From assembly GCF_014898815.1 (NCBI RefSeq), contig NW_026515500.1:62001-126000 (forward strand): 64,000 nt of DNA, written 5' to 3'. Shown piece after piece: positions 26,477 to 41,500 of this stretch; position 1 is the first letter of the stretch, and each line of letters starts with the position of its first letter. The stretch comes from Panonychus citri (lineage: Eukaryota; Arthropoda; Arachnida; Trombidiformes; Tetranychidae). Below the pieces are notes generated by a model. That model saw only the letters and a program-made list of their open reading frames with translations. It was not told where the DNA came from and ran no database searches. The translations under genes and the position numbers were made by a program.

Positions 26477-26776
26477 TATATGATCTCTTTTTATAAAATT
26501 TCTATGATAAATATCAAATTCTATTGTTGAAAAATTGTCAAATTCTGTGATTAAAAGCTTCATTAAGCTCAAAAGTGTTTTCCAATCTACCAGAATTTTT
26601 TCATAATTAGTCTTAAGCACAAGAGTTTTTTCGCTTTTTTTAATAATCGCCATTGTATAAAGATGGATTTTTTTCTCTACTTTTGACTTGTTTGGAGTCC
26701 AAAATTTTTCATCTAAAATTTTTCTGATTCAAAATGGAGTCGGATTTACCTCCAAAAGCCTCCAAATTTGTTAGTA

Positions 26777-26787
26777 TGTTGATTGGG
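26777..26787 (-). repeat. right terminal inverted repeat (candidate)
   Basis: Exact inverted copy of the 11 bp at 16987-16997. Related subterminal half-repeats lie 35-95 bp inside. The next bases outside are AA, as on the left. Confidence 0.5.
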
Positions 26788-27713
26788 AATGACTTTTAAA
26801 GTTATTATTGAATTAGATTAACAATCAATCAAATTGTTAAACAATATAACAAAATCCATGTAATAATATATTGTTCATATTCCAATCATCTCTAATCATT
26901 GCCTAATTAATTACTCACAAAAAACACGACTACAAATTAAGTCTTTGATTTGTTTACCAATCGATAGTTTTGTTGATTAATTTTCTCAAGTAAAATGAGA
27001 TCCATGAAATCTCATTGAAGTGAACACTTTATCATGTATTTATATCTTTCATTTTACTATGATGAATTTGATTATAATCGAGTAACTTTTTTTTTCTTCC
27101 AAGAAGAAACAAAGAAAAAGTTCTGATGGAAAATCTGTTCTGAATACATGAATGGGTGATAATCTGAATTGAAAATGGACGTGATATCTGTGGTTATTGG
27201 TGTAAACACCGATTTGATTGCCAGGATAATAAACGATAATAGTGATTTGTTAGTGATGATTATTAGGAGAATGAGTTTCCAATGATCTCCATTCAATCCA
27301 ATCAGGATAAATCCCAATGAAAAGAAATTATTATTTTGCTTCTTGCAACCAATATCATCTCAACATCTTTCTGTCATTATCATCATCATCATCATGTAAA
27401 GAAAAAAAGTTCCATCAAGATGAAAATGATCAAAACAATATCAGATATCGATGATATTAGTTGCATTTCCTTTTTATTTCATCATTTCTTTCGCAGTTTG
27501 TGTACATTTGATACGGTTATTTTTTCATATTATCCCTTTTTTGTCCTCAATCTGATTCTGATGTTTATATGATTCCTTATTGGTTGTAAATAATAGTTGT
27601 GAGATGAACAGGAGATAAGCTTTTGAGTAAATGTAGACGAAATTTTATCTCGAACTTTTTTATCGTTTTTTCATCTTTTTTGTACATTCGTGTTTTCTTC
27701 GTACACCCCCGCA

Positions 27714-27740
<27 letters not shown>
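27714..27740. repeat. (TC)n microsatellite
   Basis: Perfect TC dinucleotide run of about thirteen units. Confidence 0.95.
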
Positions 27741-27744
<4 letters not shown>

Positions 27745-28907
27745 TTTTGTCTGGATCTTTATTTAGAAACCAAGATTACATTTTAACTTCATCATTGACC
27801 ATCATCATGTTTCCATTCATTGGGATTTCAAGCGATTCAAGATATTACCTCAGTAGGAATAAGATACACAGCCTCAATCATTATCACATTTATGATTATG
27901 ATGTTATGAAAGGAGAAGAAGCATTATATCAAAATGAGGCTCAACATTTTGGTTGACATTTACGTTATCAGGACAGGGAATTCTATCAATACAACAAATC
28001 ACAATCAAATTGATACCATTATCAGTATTATAATCACCATTAGAAACACATTTAATGAAATACTATGAATAAAATGTAGTAAACATTTCAATTCAAGATT
28101 AGGAAATACTAGTACATGTATAACAAATTCATAATCCAAACGTTTTCTCAATAATTTAACCGACAATTTGCTCATCTATCGTCCAGTAATTCATTGATTT
28201 CCCATGAATTTAAAATGAAATTTCATCAATAACAAAAATATCTTGAGAATAATCTTTACATTAATAGAAACTTATTGGTATTGAATGACCACTTTTGACT
28301 GAATTTAACCTCAGAATAGACACTATTATTAACATTGTCTATGGAAGATGAATAAAAATGAATCTATTGATCCAGCAAAAAGTGTATTTCCTTTTCATAA
28401 CCATCATTATCAACCAATATCATCACCAATTTAAACATGAATGTAAACAATAATAATAATAATATTAGAATAATATTTGAATCAATGACATTCATGAAGT
28501 CTTTGTATTCAATGTTGTTCATACTTCAATTGGAAAAATATATAAATTCAGTTGCTATTACATGATTTGTATTATATTATTTCATTTATTTCATCATATT
28601 TTTAAAATACAATAAATACATTACCTTTTTTTCATCAGGTTGGTTTTATCATTGGAAAATCAAATTATTCAAATTGAACACATTCTTTTTGTCAGAATTC
28701 TTGAAATTCTAGACTTTTCCTTTCAAAGTTGAAAACTGTCTCAACAATCAGCAATTAGCATGGAGAAAGTTTGAAACTGTCAATTTTATGCATAATTAAA
28801 TTGAATAAAAAAAAGGATGAAAATCAATTTGTGTTTAAATTGTTGTCAATATGAATATCTGATCAAATTATTTGCGATATTTATTATTATTAATACTTCA
28901 TCAACCA

Positions 28908-28913
28908 TTTATT
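28908..28913 (-). terminator. poly(A) signal AATAAA of the dpr-like gene
   Basis: AATAAA on the minus strand about 88 bases after the stop codon at 29001; another copy lies around 28879-28884. Confidence 0.5.
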
Positions 28914-29000
28914 TTTTTTTATTTTTTTCGTTCTGAGAATTTGAAAAACTGAAACATTTCTGCTATCATTAATACACCTTAATCGGATTTCAGGATATTC

Positions 29001-30523
29001 TCATGTGATAAAACTGTACATTAATTGGTTATTCAGTATCGCTGCTAATACAAGTATAAAAAACTTAAACATCGTTGTGAAATTAGATGTTACCATGGAA
29101 CAGGTAGAGATAAATGGAGGTGAAAATGATAAACATGATGATGAAGATGAAGATGATTTGAAAGGGAAAAATTTTGTAAACATTTTATAATTAGATTGCC
29201 CGTCATTGGAACTTGTGAATTCTGTTGAGCTTCCTTCGTCATTTTGAGGCCAATTATGGGAAAGTTGCTTCGCACCTAAAGAAAGTTTGTTATTGGGAAG
29301 AATTGGAATTAACAATTTAGGTCAAATTTTCATTTGGAAATTTTGTCTTTTCTCTTGAGATCAAAATTCAAATCAGCTGATTGAACAATAAAGATTCAAA
29401 CTCACCTTGGAGAACGTGTAAAAATATGGAAGAAGGTTCAATATTAAATGGTGCACAGGTATAATTACCTGAACTATTGTAACGAGCATTTCTCAGGGTT
29501 AATCGTGAGATTAAGGTATCACTTTGAATAGGATCTTTAATCAGGCTAACCTGACCTAATCCTTCATTATTAAGATCATAGTTAATCATGCGATCATTGT
29601 GATACCAGAAAACATATGAAGGTGGATTAGGTGATTGTGATATAATACATGTTAAGTTAATTGTTGATCCAGCTGAAACGATTATATCATTTCCTGATCC
29701 GGCAATCCGTGTATAAGGAACTGGATTAAAAGTGATTAGAAAACAAGAATGAGAGAGAGAGAGAGAGAGAGAGAAATTAAATTCAAGATAAAATCAATAG
29801 AAATTTCTGTTAATGAGATTGAAAAAAGTTCAATCATATTAATAATCAAATGCTAATTGTAATTCACTTTTCTAGCAGTTTATTCACATATGTATTATTT
29901 AGGTAACAATTAACAGTCGTGATCAGAAAAATCAATTAACATTGAACCGTTTAATTAATACATTGAAGGGTTTAGGTAGTAATAAAAGTTTAATTGTAAC
30001 TAACAATCAACAAGAAAGGAAAAAATTTATTACAGTTAACTAACTATCCTACCATTATGATGATGATTATGATTACTATTATTGTCTATTTCACCATTAT
30101 GATTAAATCTGAACAATCGTTATTATTTTTGATCATTGTAATTGTTAATTTAGTTTGTGATCTCTATTGTTTTCCAATGATTTATTATCTCATTTCGTTA
30201 ATTGAGTTGCTTGATTGTGATTTACCTTTTTTTTATATACAGATAAAATGTCACATTGTTTTATCAATGGGTAAGCCTAACTTTTAAGATGATCATTCAT
30301 TTGAGACTAAATTAATCATTAGCTATCACTTTCATTGTTATGATTAAATTGTTACAATTAGAGATAAAGAGAGGAAAAAATTTGACCTCAATTTGACAGT
30401 TAAAAGTGATGCACATCAATCAATTGATTGTTTCCATGTTTACTGTTTATTTTTCATAATTAACTGATTATCATCACAGTTCTGACTCTGTTCAGGGAAT
30501 TATGATAACGAAAACTTTTTCAG

Positions 30524-30566
<43 letters not shown>

Positions 30567-32492
30567 TTTTGATTGTGATAATTTATTATTATCATCGTCA
30601 TAATAATGTATTCATTATCATTGGTTTCAATTTTAATGATTCTTATATTAATGAATCATGAATACAATTTAATCCATTCCAATGAAATCTGAGTATTAAT
30701 TTTTTTTTGCTTTTCTTTTCCATAAGTTTGATTTATGAACTAATACTATATTTCATGATGAAATAATTTTGACCAGAAAAACTTCAATAGATTTTGAAGT
30801 TTCCTCTTATGATATTTGTTTACATTCATGTTGATTTCTAGATGATAAATTGATTAACATGATGATTTTTGATGATGATTGAAAGATGAATAAAATTTAT
30901 CGTCTTTGTTACTTGTAATGATATAACTGTCGGAAAATTATTTCCTTTGATTCTAATGATAAGTGTTCATCAAATTTAGGTTTTGAATTACAGATTATTA
31001 TTATTATTATTGTCAGAATCTATTGGCTTTTTCCCCTTTTACTTTCATGGTAAATTTTTAGTTTTCATCATGATCATGATGATGATAGTGTAGAATTTGC
31101 AAAATGACAACAAGAATTTGAATTACATAATTCAGATTATTATTATTATTATTGCAGAGGAAAATCAATGAAATGAGAGTTTATACTTGGACTAAAATTC
31201 ACCATGATTATTATTCAATGAATGAATTTTCTGGTTTTGGAATAAAAATTCTTATTATTATCATAATTCTATTGATCGTTTTCCCCATTCTTTTGGTCAT
31301 GGACACGTTTCAATGAGAGAAGGTGAAAAAGTTATGTGAGACTTCAACATCAATTAAAGTTCTGGTCACTATGTGGTCACTATCATGATTAACATAATTT
31401 GAATTCTGCAAATTATGATGATGAATTTATGAGTTTAATTGTTTTCTATTGAATTTTTTTTTCTCGATTTCTCTTCCAATAAAAGACAAAGAATAGACTT
31501 TAACAAAGATTATTATTGGAAAATGTCAATGTTTTTGCTATTTGTTTTGAGGAAAAAGGATGAAAAGAAATGAAGATGCGGAAAGATGAAGAAGATGGTG
31601 AAAAATAAAGTCAGTTCTTTGTATTTAATATCAGCTATTTTTGTTCTCATCATCATCATGTTGTTATTTCACTCACTGAGAAGATGAAGTAAAAAGGAAA
31701 AGGAAAAGAAGGAGAGAGAAAGATGATAATGATGATAATGCTTTCTTTACTTTTCTTTTCTTCTCTTTTTCTCCATTACTCTTCCCCTTTGTTTTCATTA
31801 TCTCAGAATGATGAAGCTGATGAAGATAATGACGATGAAAATGGTTCAATTGCATCGAAACTGAATTAGCTTAGATTGAGAAAAATAAGGAAAAGGAATA
31901 GAGAGTTAAAAAGGATGAAGATGAAAACAAGGATGAGAATGATAAAGATATGCTGTCATGGAATTGGCTCAACATAACAATATAATGACGAGGACAAAGT
32001 TTGTCACCATAAATTGTCTTCGAGCAAATTTACAATAACAAACTATTTAACGTGGAGGGAGTGGTAGAAGTGGTGGTGTTGATGATGACAATTGAGAAGA
32101 TAAACATTTCGAAGAGAAAGAGAGAGAGAGAGGAAGTTTTATCGAACGAGATTTGGAATTTTTGCTTCTTCTTTGGATAAGGAAGATGAAGTGAGGCAAA
32201 TGTATTCTAAAGGCTAGTTGTATGTCCTGAGTAGGATTCGAAGTGGGGATATTGATAGAGAAAATGAAAGAAAGTGAAAGTTTAAGTTGAAGGGATTTAC
32301 ACATCTATCAATGTGTAACAGTTATAAATATCCATCCATGAGGATGTATTAAGTGTGAATATGTGAGGTTGAGATAAAGAGAGCAAGGGATTGGATTCAT
32401 TTTTCCATCTCATCTTATCCTTGGTGTTAATCCTTGTGATGAAATTGCTTATCCCCCTTCTTTTTTTCCTGCATAGTCTTAATCCATTTTCT

Positions 32493-32559
<67 letters not shown>

Positions 32560-35500
32560 ATCATCGCAATATCATCTTTGCCTTTCATTATTTTTATCTC
32601 CATCAAAACTTTTGGCTCATCAATAGACCAATTGTTATTTAGTTCCTTTGATTATCATGACAAGTTCAATCTCTCTTTCCCTTTACTACTCATTGAGACA
32701 TAACAAACAAAAAGACCAATATAATGACAACAACAAGGTAGTCATGATGATCAGACTTTTACCTTATCCTCCTACACTCCGATCTTAGGGTTAATAGTAA
32801 AATATTTGACTTAAATTGATAATCGTTGGTACATTTTTTTTACTATTTGATTTGACACATTGTCAATCGACTTGCAATCAATTTGACTTTATCTGTTGAC
32901 AGGAAGATGAACCTGAAATATGAACGGAAGTGATAGATGTGGGTAGAGTTTGATTGGTTTTATTTACTGAAAGAGGAGGAAAAGGAAAAGGTAAAGATGT
33001 AGACAAGAAAATGAATTAAAAAGGATGCTGAGGATAAAGAATCTGTATGATCAATCTAAAGGTAACAAGTAAAAATGATTTATTCAATTAATACGATCGA
33101 TTGGGATGAAGGAAAATTAAACAATATCGATTAAGTTATCATCGGGATTTTGATAACCTATTGATTTGATACTCTTTTTAAAACAATTCAAAGTTAATCA
33201 TAAGACGTGAAGTAATCAGACAATTAATTGATTATCTCAATTTCTCAGCTAATTGTATGTTTATCACAATCAACTGTCACATTTCAATTGTTAATCAAAG
33301 GAAAGTCAATTAAATCTGTTCATCTCTGTAACTGGCAGATTATTGAATCTGATTGTCGACGAAAAATTTAATCAGCTAATATTCAATCAACTAATCACTT
33401 TCTCTCTATTGTTTTAACTGTTACAAGGAAAAAAAAATCTAATCACAACAGTTACATTAAATCAATAATCAATTGGATCAATTAAATCCTGTGTTAACTT
33501 TGATTGAGAAAAAAAAAATCTTGTTATGATGATTAACTTGATTGGTCTGATGATGATATTGATTTATCTTCAATACAATTAACACAAAAGCTTTTTTTTT
33601 TCATTAACCATTATTGTTTAATCAATTAGGTTTAATTAAAATTAATCGTTATCAATTGTAAACGATTGTTTTACTATTCCGATTGAATATATGATTGAAT
33701 TGAAAATGAGATTGAAAACTGATGATGAGAAACATTTTTGACAGTTGAATGAATAGATTTCAATTAGGAATTTGAATAATGATGATAATCATGATGATGG
33801 TGATGATCAGGGTGATGATGAAGATGATTAAAATGGGAGAGTGAGAAAATTTCATTCTCTTCCTATGGTAATCAAATTGAGAATGAAATGAAATGATGTT
33901 GGTAAATCTAGTAGGTTGGATCATTAATCAATTCCAGAGGTAAATGCTATTGACTCAGTAAATTGTTTCAGAAAATGAGTAATTTAAGAAGATTCTGAGA
34001 ATGAACTTTTCCCTTGAACACCCAGAGCTAAAAATGGATCAACTATTTTCACCATGGTAACTGCTTCTATTATTAGTGTAGTTCCGAGCTGAACTTTCGC
34101 TGATCAAGTTGTCAAACTTTTTAGAACTTTTTTTCCCCCAATAAACCAGTTCGATATTTGGCTTCCATTCTAGAAACTATCTTGAATAATTATCGACACT
34201 AATGATTTGTAATTAAGTAATTGTTTGGTAATATCAATGAGATGAATAAGAATTAGAAAAAATCATTTTGGTTCCATTTTCAAAGTGATAATCATTGGGA
34301 TACTTTCTGGTGATAATTGACAATCTTCAACCAATAATTGATAATCAACATGATTGATAGTTAATTGATTAACTATAATCAACCTTTTTTTTTGTCTATG
34401 TGTCAGTTAATTGTTAACTTTGATCATTAACTGACAACAATTCACTCGAGAATACTAGTCATTAATTTGCTTGGTGGAATAGCAAGAAATACAAATAAAC
34501 AACTTGAATTAACTTTGTAATAAATTACAATTAGCATTGATTCATTTCAATTAATGTAATAAATATCCATTAATCGTAAAGTTAATTAATTGAAATTAAT
34601 CATTTATCTTCAAGTTAATCATCAATATTCAGTAGCTGGAAATAATTAAGTTTTTTCAATAATTAAAATGGTAACATCAAATTAATCAAAAGTAAACCTT
34701 AAGAGGATTAACTGATTTACTGATTGTTACAGTAAATTTAATCGATTATCATTGTAACAATTATAATCACATTGAGATAATCTTATCAAGCGAGAAGATG
34801 AACAAAAAAAATCAATTCAACAATAACAATCAGTTAATTACACAATTTACCACAAAATTTAAATTTCCTTATTTGAATTAATATCCTTGATCAATGAAGT
34901 GAATTGTTTTACTACACTTTACTATTATTATTATATGAGACAATTAATTGACAACAATTGAGAAACAATTTCATGGTTTGTTTAACAATTTGAATTGACA
35001 AAAAAAACTGAACATGAGATCAACTAAATCAGATCAATTAGAGTCAATGATTAATTACCAGGTAAACATTTACAATGATTAAAAAAGTAACGGTTGTTAT
35101 GATTAAGATCATTAATAGTTACATAGCTGTGGATGTTTTTTAGTGATGGTCACTTATATCATTCGAGTAATGGTCAAGATGAAAGGTTTGTATACTCACC
35201 AAGAACCTTTAGATAAAAATATTGACTTCGAGGAGGGTCAGTGTTTACTTGGCACTCATAGAGACCTTCGTCTTTGGGTGTGACATGTTTGATCTGTAGC
35301 GCCCAATCATTGGCCTGAAGTGTCCCATGTCGAATGATAAATCGTGAATCAGATGAATAGGTGAACAGTCCAACGGTCAGTAAGTGGAAATCACGTAATC
35401 TTATCCATGATACCTGAAGAAAAATAATGGAAACGAAAAGAGAGAGAGAAAATCAATCATTAAAAAAAAAGAATACATAACAAAGCAAATCTATTGTTTT

Positions 35501-38500
35501 CTTTTTTCATGATTAACTGTATCTTTATAATTGTAACATGATTAACAAGAGATCAGAATTGGATTCAATTCGGAAATTTATCCTCATATTACTTTTTTCC
35601 TATTCTTAATCATCCTAATCATCTCTGAGTATTTATACTCAGAGGGAAAATATCACTTTCAGGTTTCGTTCAGTTGATCATCATTTCTGTGTCTTTCTTT
35701 TGTTTCATTCTTAAAATAAGATGATCATAATGATGATGATAAGCAAGATAATGAAGATGAGGAAATCAGTAAGAGAAAGAGACAGAGACAGATAAAGGAA
35801 GATGATAAAGGAAGATGATAATTTAGATTATGAGTTTATTATATGTTACACATAGTTTATTATCTATGTGGCATCATAATCATCAAGGATGAGGATGTGG
35901 TTTTTGTTACCTCAGTTCTTAATGATAATTTTTCATCCTCATCCTTTTGTTATCATCATGAAACTTGAATTATTATTGTATTATTTTCATATACAGTGTA
36001 ACCTTTACCATGGTGTATTTAGCATTCCCTGTTGGTTAATATTTCGCTGTTTTTATCCTAAACAATTTGTAATAACTTGATATCATGATACCCGATGATA
36101 TTAATCATGCTTATGATTAAGTTTCTTTTAGCAACTTTTAGTTTCTAAACTTATTGAAACAATGCTGATTATATGGTAGCAATAAGCCAAATGGTTAACT
36201 CTATCTATAAGTTTTAATCGGCTATTTAATCTTGTGATCAACAAGATGATTGATTGAGTCCAACTTTGGACAATTTATTATTGATTGATTTGATAATGAT
36301 GTTAATTTGAAACAATTAATATCTAAAAATGATTTTCTTTCAGCTCCCAAGTGATGCTGTTGATGGAAAAAAATTTTCTCCGATTTCTTTTTTTCTTGGC
36401 AGCTTATACTCAATAATTTACATCCCAATGAATTTCTCATTGGTGTTTTTGTTAAAGATTTCACCCTGACAAGAGAGGAGAGAGAGAGTCACATGTCACT
36501 CAGTGAGAAAAAAGGATATCCGGATGATGGGCTTATGATGAAGGAGAGAGAGAGAGAGAGAGAGGATGCATGGTAGATGGTGAATATGATACTGATGCAG
36601 AAACCATGGTAACTTCATCGATGAGATGAATTACTATTCAAGTTTATCAAGTTGATATCATCTTCATCCGATGATGAACTGAACAACAAAAACGTCAGTT
36701 GATGGATTCTGTCAATATTTTTTTTCTTCCTCATCATCATCTCTAATCATTTTCATCATCCTTTTTGCTTCCTATGGATCAGAGTAGGAAAAGAGAGATT
36801 GAATTATTCAAACTTTAGGAAGATTTTTTCAGCTTATCTCCGAAAGTTATCACAGTAAAGAAAGCGCAAAGAGAATGAGAGAGAGAGAGAAATTTTAAAA
36901 TTCACTAAAAGTTCTGAACAATATAAGCCATTGATACTGAATGTTAACATACAATGGAAGCAGATTTTTATTCTGTATCATGTTTGTTAGAATAAATTTT
37001 ATGTAAGATGAAGGAAAGATTTGGTTGAGATGATGATGAAAACTCTCGTGGAAAAGTTAAGCTAATCTAAAATAAACTCTTGTTCATTACAGGTCAATAT
37101 AAATATTCCAGTTACCCTGTAAAAGAATCATGATTCTAACATGTTTAACAAAAGACATGAACTGAATATATTGGATGAACTTTTCACTTCCACTACAAAG
37201 ATAACCCAAGCATCTTAAGCATCAGGGTTACAAAGATGATAATGATTAACCTGAATTGAATACAATGTAATCAGAAATGAAAAGTTGAAAATGAAAATTT
37301 ATCAAGAACAAAAAAAATCAATGAAAATAGACTAGTGATCAATACTAATTGAAGTAATAGTTAATGATGATAACTTGAAAAAAAAGGGATAATGATGATC
37401 AGGGTGGAAGAAAAATATTATCAAATCAAAATTCTGAGCCATGATGTTGCTGATTATTGATTATTATTATGAGAAAATAGATTTTGATATCAAAATAATG
37501 ATGATGATAACAATAATGATGTTGATTCCTTTCCCTAAAGTTAATAATGTTAACTTTGGGCTGTTAATTGCAATTGAGATATTAAACTCAAGAGAATTGA
37601 TTAATTGAAATAACAGTTGATGGGCAGAAAAAAAAGTTTCCTCTCATATGATATCAATGTTGTATTGTAAAAGTTTGATATCATCAGAATTGTTGATTTA
37701 TATATATGAATACTATCTGATCAACTCTCAATACCCATGGAAGAAAAAAAATTTTATACTCTTTTCAACCACCAAGAACTTTTTATGATGAAAATCATGA
37801 TGAGTTGACATGAGATTGAGCTGAAAATGTTAAGGAAAAAAAGGTTTTCGTTGAAAAAAAAATAACATACACACAAACTCCCAAAGCTCAATGAGACACG
37901 AGAGTTAAATTGTGATTAACTGAATAATATTTATATAAAAAATGTTATTATAACATAAATATACTTGGAGGGATAAAGATAACGATATGGATGATAAACT
38001 GGAAGAGGATGATGGAGGTGGTGATGGTGTATAAATGCTGTGGAGTAAAACGAGATGATAATAATTTTCGAGTGAAAGTACAAAAAGATTGAGATAAGTT
38101 TTTTTTTTCTCATTCCATTTGATTCCAAATCGTTATGGAATCATGATTATCAGAAATTCATGGGAGTTAAACTGATAATGATGATCGATTAATCAATGAT
38201 TTTCTCTACACCACAAAAGTTTCCAGGTCTTGCAAATATCTTTATAATATCTATGTTAATATTACCGTTATTTTTTGTTTCTATTTTTTTCTAACAAAAA
38301 AAACCTAATCTATTCAATCATGTGTTTTATTACTATGAGATCGTTTCCTTTTTTTATTATACTCATCAGAACAGTTTCATTATGATATTGATAATGATGA
38401 TCTAATGAAAAAGTGACCCTGGTCCAGAAAACGGTATCATAATAATCAGATAAATTATCAGTTAAATTACGTGATAATCTGAATAAATAGTCTGAAAAAA

Positions 38501-41500
38501 AGTCTTTCAGTACAGAAGCCACAATAACAATTTCTATGAAACTTAACCAAGCTTGAAATAGATATTAGCTTAGATATTAGGCAAGAGAGAGAGAGAGAGA
38601 GAAAGTGATTCTTTGACAATCAAATAGATTCTGATGATGATGATCAATAGATGAAAATGATCATCATGATATTTGAAAGTCGACCGACAATCAATGAAAC
38701 ATGTTGTTTGTGCTGTTAAAGTGATTGTATTGATGCATAAGAAGATTTGATAAATTCAATAAGAATCATCATGTTCAATGTTCACAAAAAGGACTGAAGA
38801 AAATAACATGAGCCGCCATTTAATAACTTATATTGATAATGAAAATGAAAGAGAAGATGAGGATGAGGATGAAAAGGGGAAATGAATGGAAGATAAAAGT
38901 TCTATTGCTCTTTTCATCATCTTCCTCCTTCCTCTAGCATTACGAAACTGTTTAAATAATATAACAACAGGAATCAAAAAGTTCAATTGATAATGATAAT
39001 AATCAACTATTGTATTGATATATATTTCAATGGTGAACAAATAAGTAGTGCAATTAAATTGCTAGTATCATTTTTATTGTTGATTGTTATTAAAACAACA
39101 ATCAACTCGAAAAAGTCATTGGAAAGTTTTATTGGAAAATTTTACTCAGGTAAAACTGGATCATCATTGACACTCAATTTCTTATGAATTAAAGGTAAAA
39201 AAAAGTATATTAAGATATTGGAAAATAGGAAATTGGTTCATCCCGAATCTGTGGATTGAATTTACTTTGACTTAAGGCCAAAAACATGAAACATTGGGAT
39301 AAATTTACCCGGTGACCTTTCAGACTGACCTGTCAGGTGAATGATATATGTATAAATAAATTGACAAACATGATCAGAGATTCAGAAAATATCATGGAAA
39401 AAAATTCTAAGAGGAGTAAAAACCACTCTGATTGAAATGCTTTTTTCTCCCTTCTCTCATGCAAGGTTGAAGTGAAGAAAAAAAGTTCCAACCGAAAATA
39501 GTTCAAGATAATCTGTCTTTTTTTTTGGTTAACTTTTTTTTCTTCATGGTTTCAACTACTGTCCAGTTTCAGCTTCTATCATTGTTATGACCATAAAAGA
39601 AGAAGAAAAAAAAAACTATATAAAACAGTCCCCATGTCATCATCATCATCATCGATCCACAATTTAACTGTAAGATTGTTTGTTGTTTTTGGTGCATTGA
39701 TTTGGTGTGTCCAGAGTTAAAACAAACTAGATGACCATCAACATTACATTAGAATCATTGTAAAAGATACTTAGGAAAGCTTATACTGAGACTATGGTAC
39801 AGTCTCATGGCAAAAGTTTCTGTAACTGCTCTCGAACATGTAAAAGTAAATTAACTTACATGTAGAGACTGAATCTGAGAAAATGGAAACTTTCAAGATT
39901 GACCCAATTTACTATAAGTTACATCAACCCTTTAATATTTATCATGTAAACAGGGTGAGAATTCATCGTCAAGAGTAAAAAAAAAGTTCTGGTCATCCCT
40001 TTAACTAATTCATGATCATGATAATATATTATCATGAAATTTGTTCCATTGGGAAAACTTTTGATTCCAAAGTTTGATTGGTTATAAATTGAGTTTTAGT
40101 GATGAATTTATATTTATTAAGGTTCTTTGGGTAAGTAGAAACGATTGACAATTTAAGATGGATTAAGATTTATCGTAATCCTAATCCATCTTAATTGTTG
40201 TCCAATCAATGATCAACTTTAAATTGTCGCCATTTATAGTAACAGACTTCTTTTTTATGTGACTTGATTGTAGAGCAATTAAAACTTATGAGAATCGATC
40301 AACAATTAACTAATGCTCTTCAATCAATGTTTTCACTTAATTGTCACTTTTAGTTTATTTGATTTTCTCTATTAAATTTTCTGTTTATTTGTTTGTTAAT
40401 TTAATTGTTGAATAACTTTCAGTATTTTTGCCCTCAAGTTAAATTGTTGTTTCTTCCTATTAAATTGCTTGCAACTCATTTTAGATTCAATTTGATTGTA
40501 ATAATATTATAACAATCAAACATCAATGGTATTGGTGTATTATATTAATTGGTAGGTACGTTTATGGTCAGTTAATTAAAGCTAATTAACTGACCTTTTA
40601 TTTGACTACAGCTTAATTCATTAGGTACAATCACTTGATTATCGAGTTGACCAATTGAACCTTGTTAGCAATTAATGTAACCAATAGTTTATGTTTACTT
40701 TATTTGATGTTGATGATGCAATTAAATGCAATATCAATTAGTTTAATTGTCACAAAAATACACATTTGATCACAAGGATAAAACTGAATGACAAGTAATT
40801 TAGTTTGGGTTAATATTATCATTACAATTAAAATACAATCCAAATGATTAAAGGTACTATGACTACTTAAAATTTTAGCTTAATCATTTAAAACCAACTA
40901 CAATTAATACAATTTGATTGGTTAATCAAATCAACGTTAAAATGAATAAGATTCTGGAGCAATTAAATCAATCAAGATTACTAATTATTGTGTCATCACT
41001 AAATTTGTTAATCAGATAAAAATGAAACTTAACTGTCAAGGTTAATTGTTAAATTGATTGTATTTATGAATTTAATTAGATGAATGTTGATTATTATGAT
41101 GAATATTAACAAATTAATGTAATATAATTAATGTCAACATTTATTTTGGCAAAAAAAAAGTTAAATTAGTTTCAACAAATTGAGTTAATTGTTGCCAAAA
41201 TTTGGTTGCTCTGTGATTATGATTTAGCTGATTAGTGTTATTTTTTTACATAATCACTTTGATTGCTTGATTATTATTATTATTATTATGGTTATAATTA
41301 AATTAACTGTCATCATTTGAATTGTGTGGGGAGAGCAAAAAAATTAAATCTTAATCATGTTAATCAAGATGATTTAAAATAATGTATTACAATCAAATAA
41401 AAAAAAAGGTAATCATGATTGCTAATAATCAAAATGATAATGGTAATCAAATGGTTATAATAATCATCATCATTTGATACAATTAAGATATTAAATCAAT

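Larger units (their letters stand above)
16987..26787. mobile_element. large EnSpm/CACTA-like DNA transposon with accessory genes
   Basis: The interval is bounded by an 11-bp inverted repeat: CCCAATCAACA at 16987-16997 and its complement at 26777-26787. The dinucleotide AA flanks both ends outside (16985-16986 and 26788-26789) and could be a short target-site duplication. Just inside the ends are copies of a CCGACTCC...GGAGTCGG motif, which resemble the subterminal repeats of EnSpm/CACTA elements. Between the ends lie two minus-strand BEN-like genes, a divergent plus-strand transposase pseudogene, a small spliced ORF and a nested MITE. The transposase similarity is the firmest support. The exact termini are inferred from this single copy and could be wrong by tens of bases or more. 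Confidence 0.6.
26788..29000. other. non-coding flank between transposon and dpr 3' end
   Basis: AT-rich sequence with a (TC)n tract at 27714-27740 and a short CAT run near 27380. Open frames here are AT/microsatellite noise. The part next to 29000 is the 3' untranslated region of the minus-strand gene. Confidence 0.6.
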
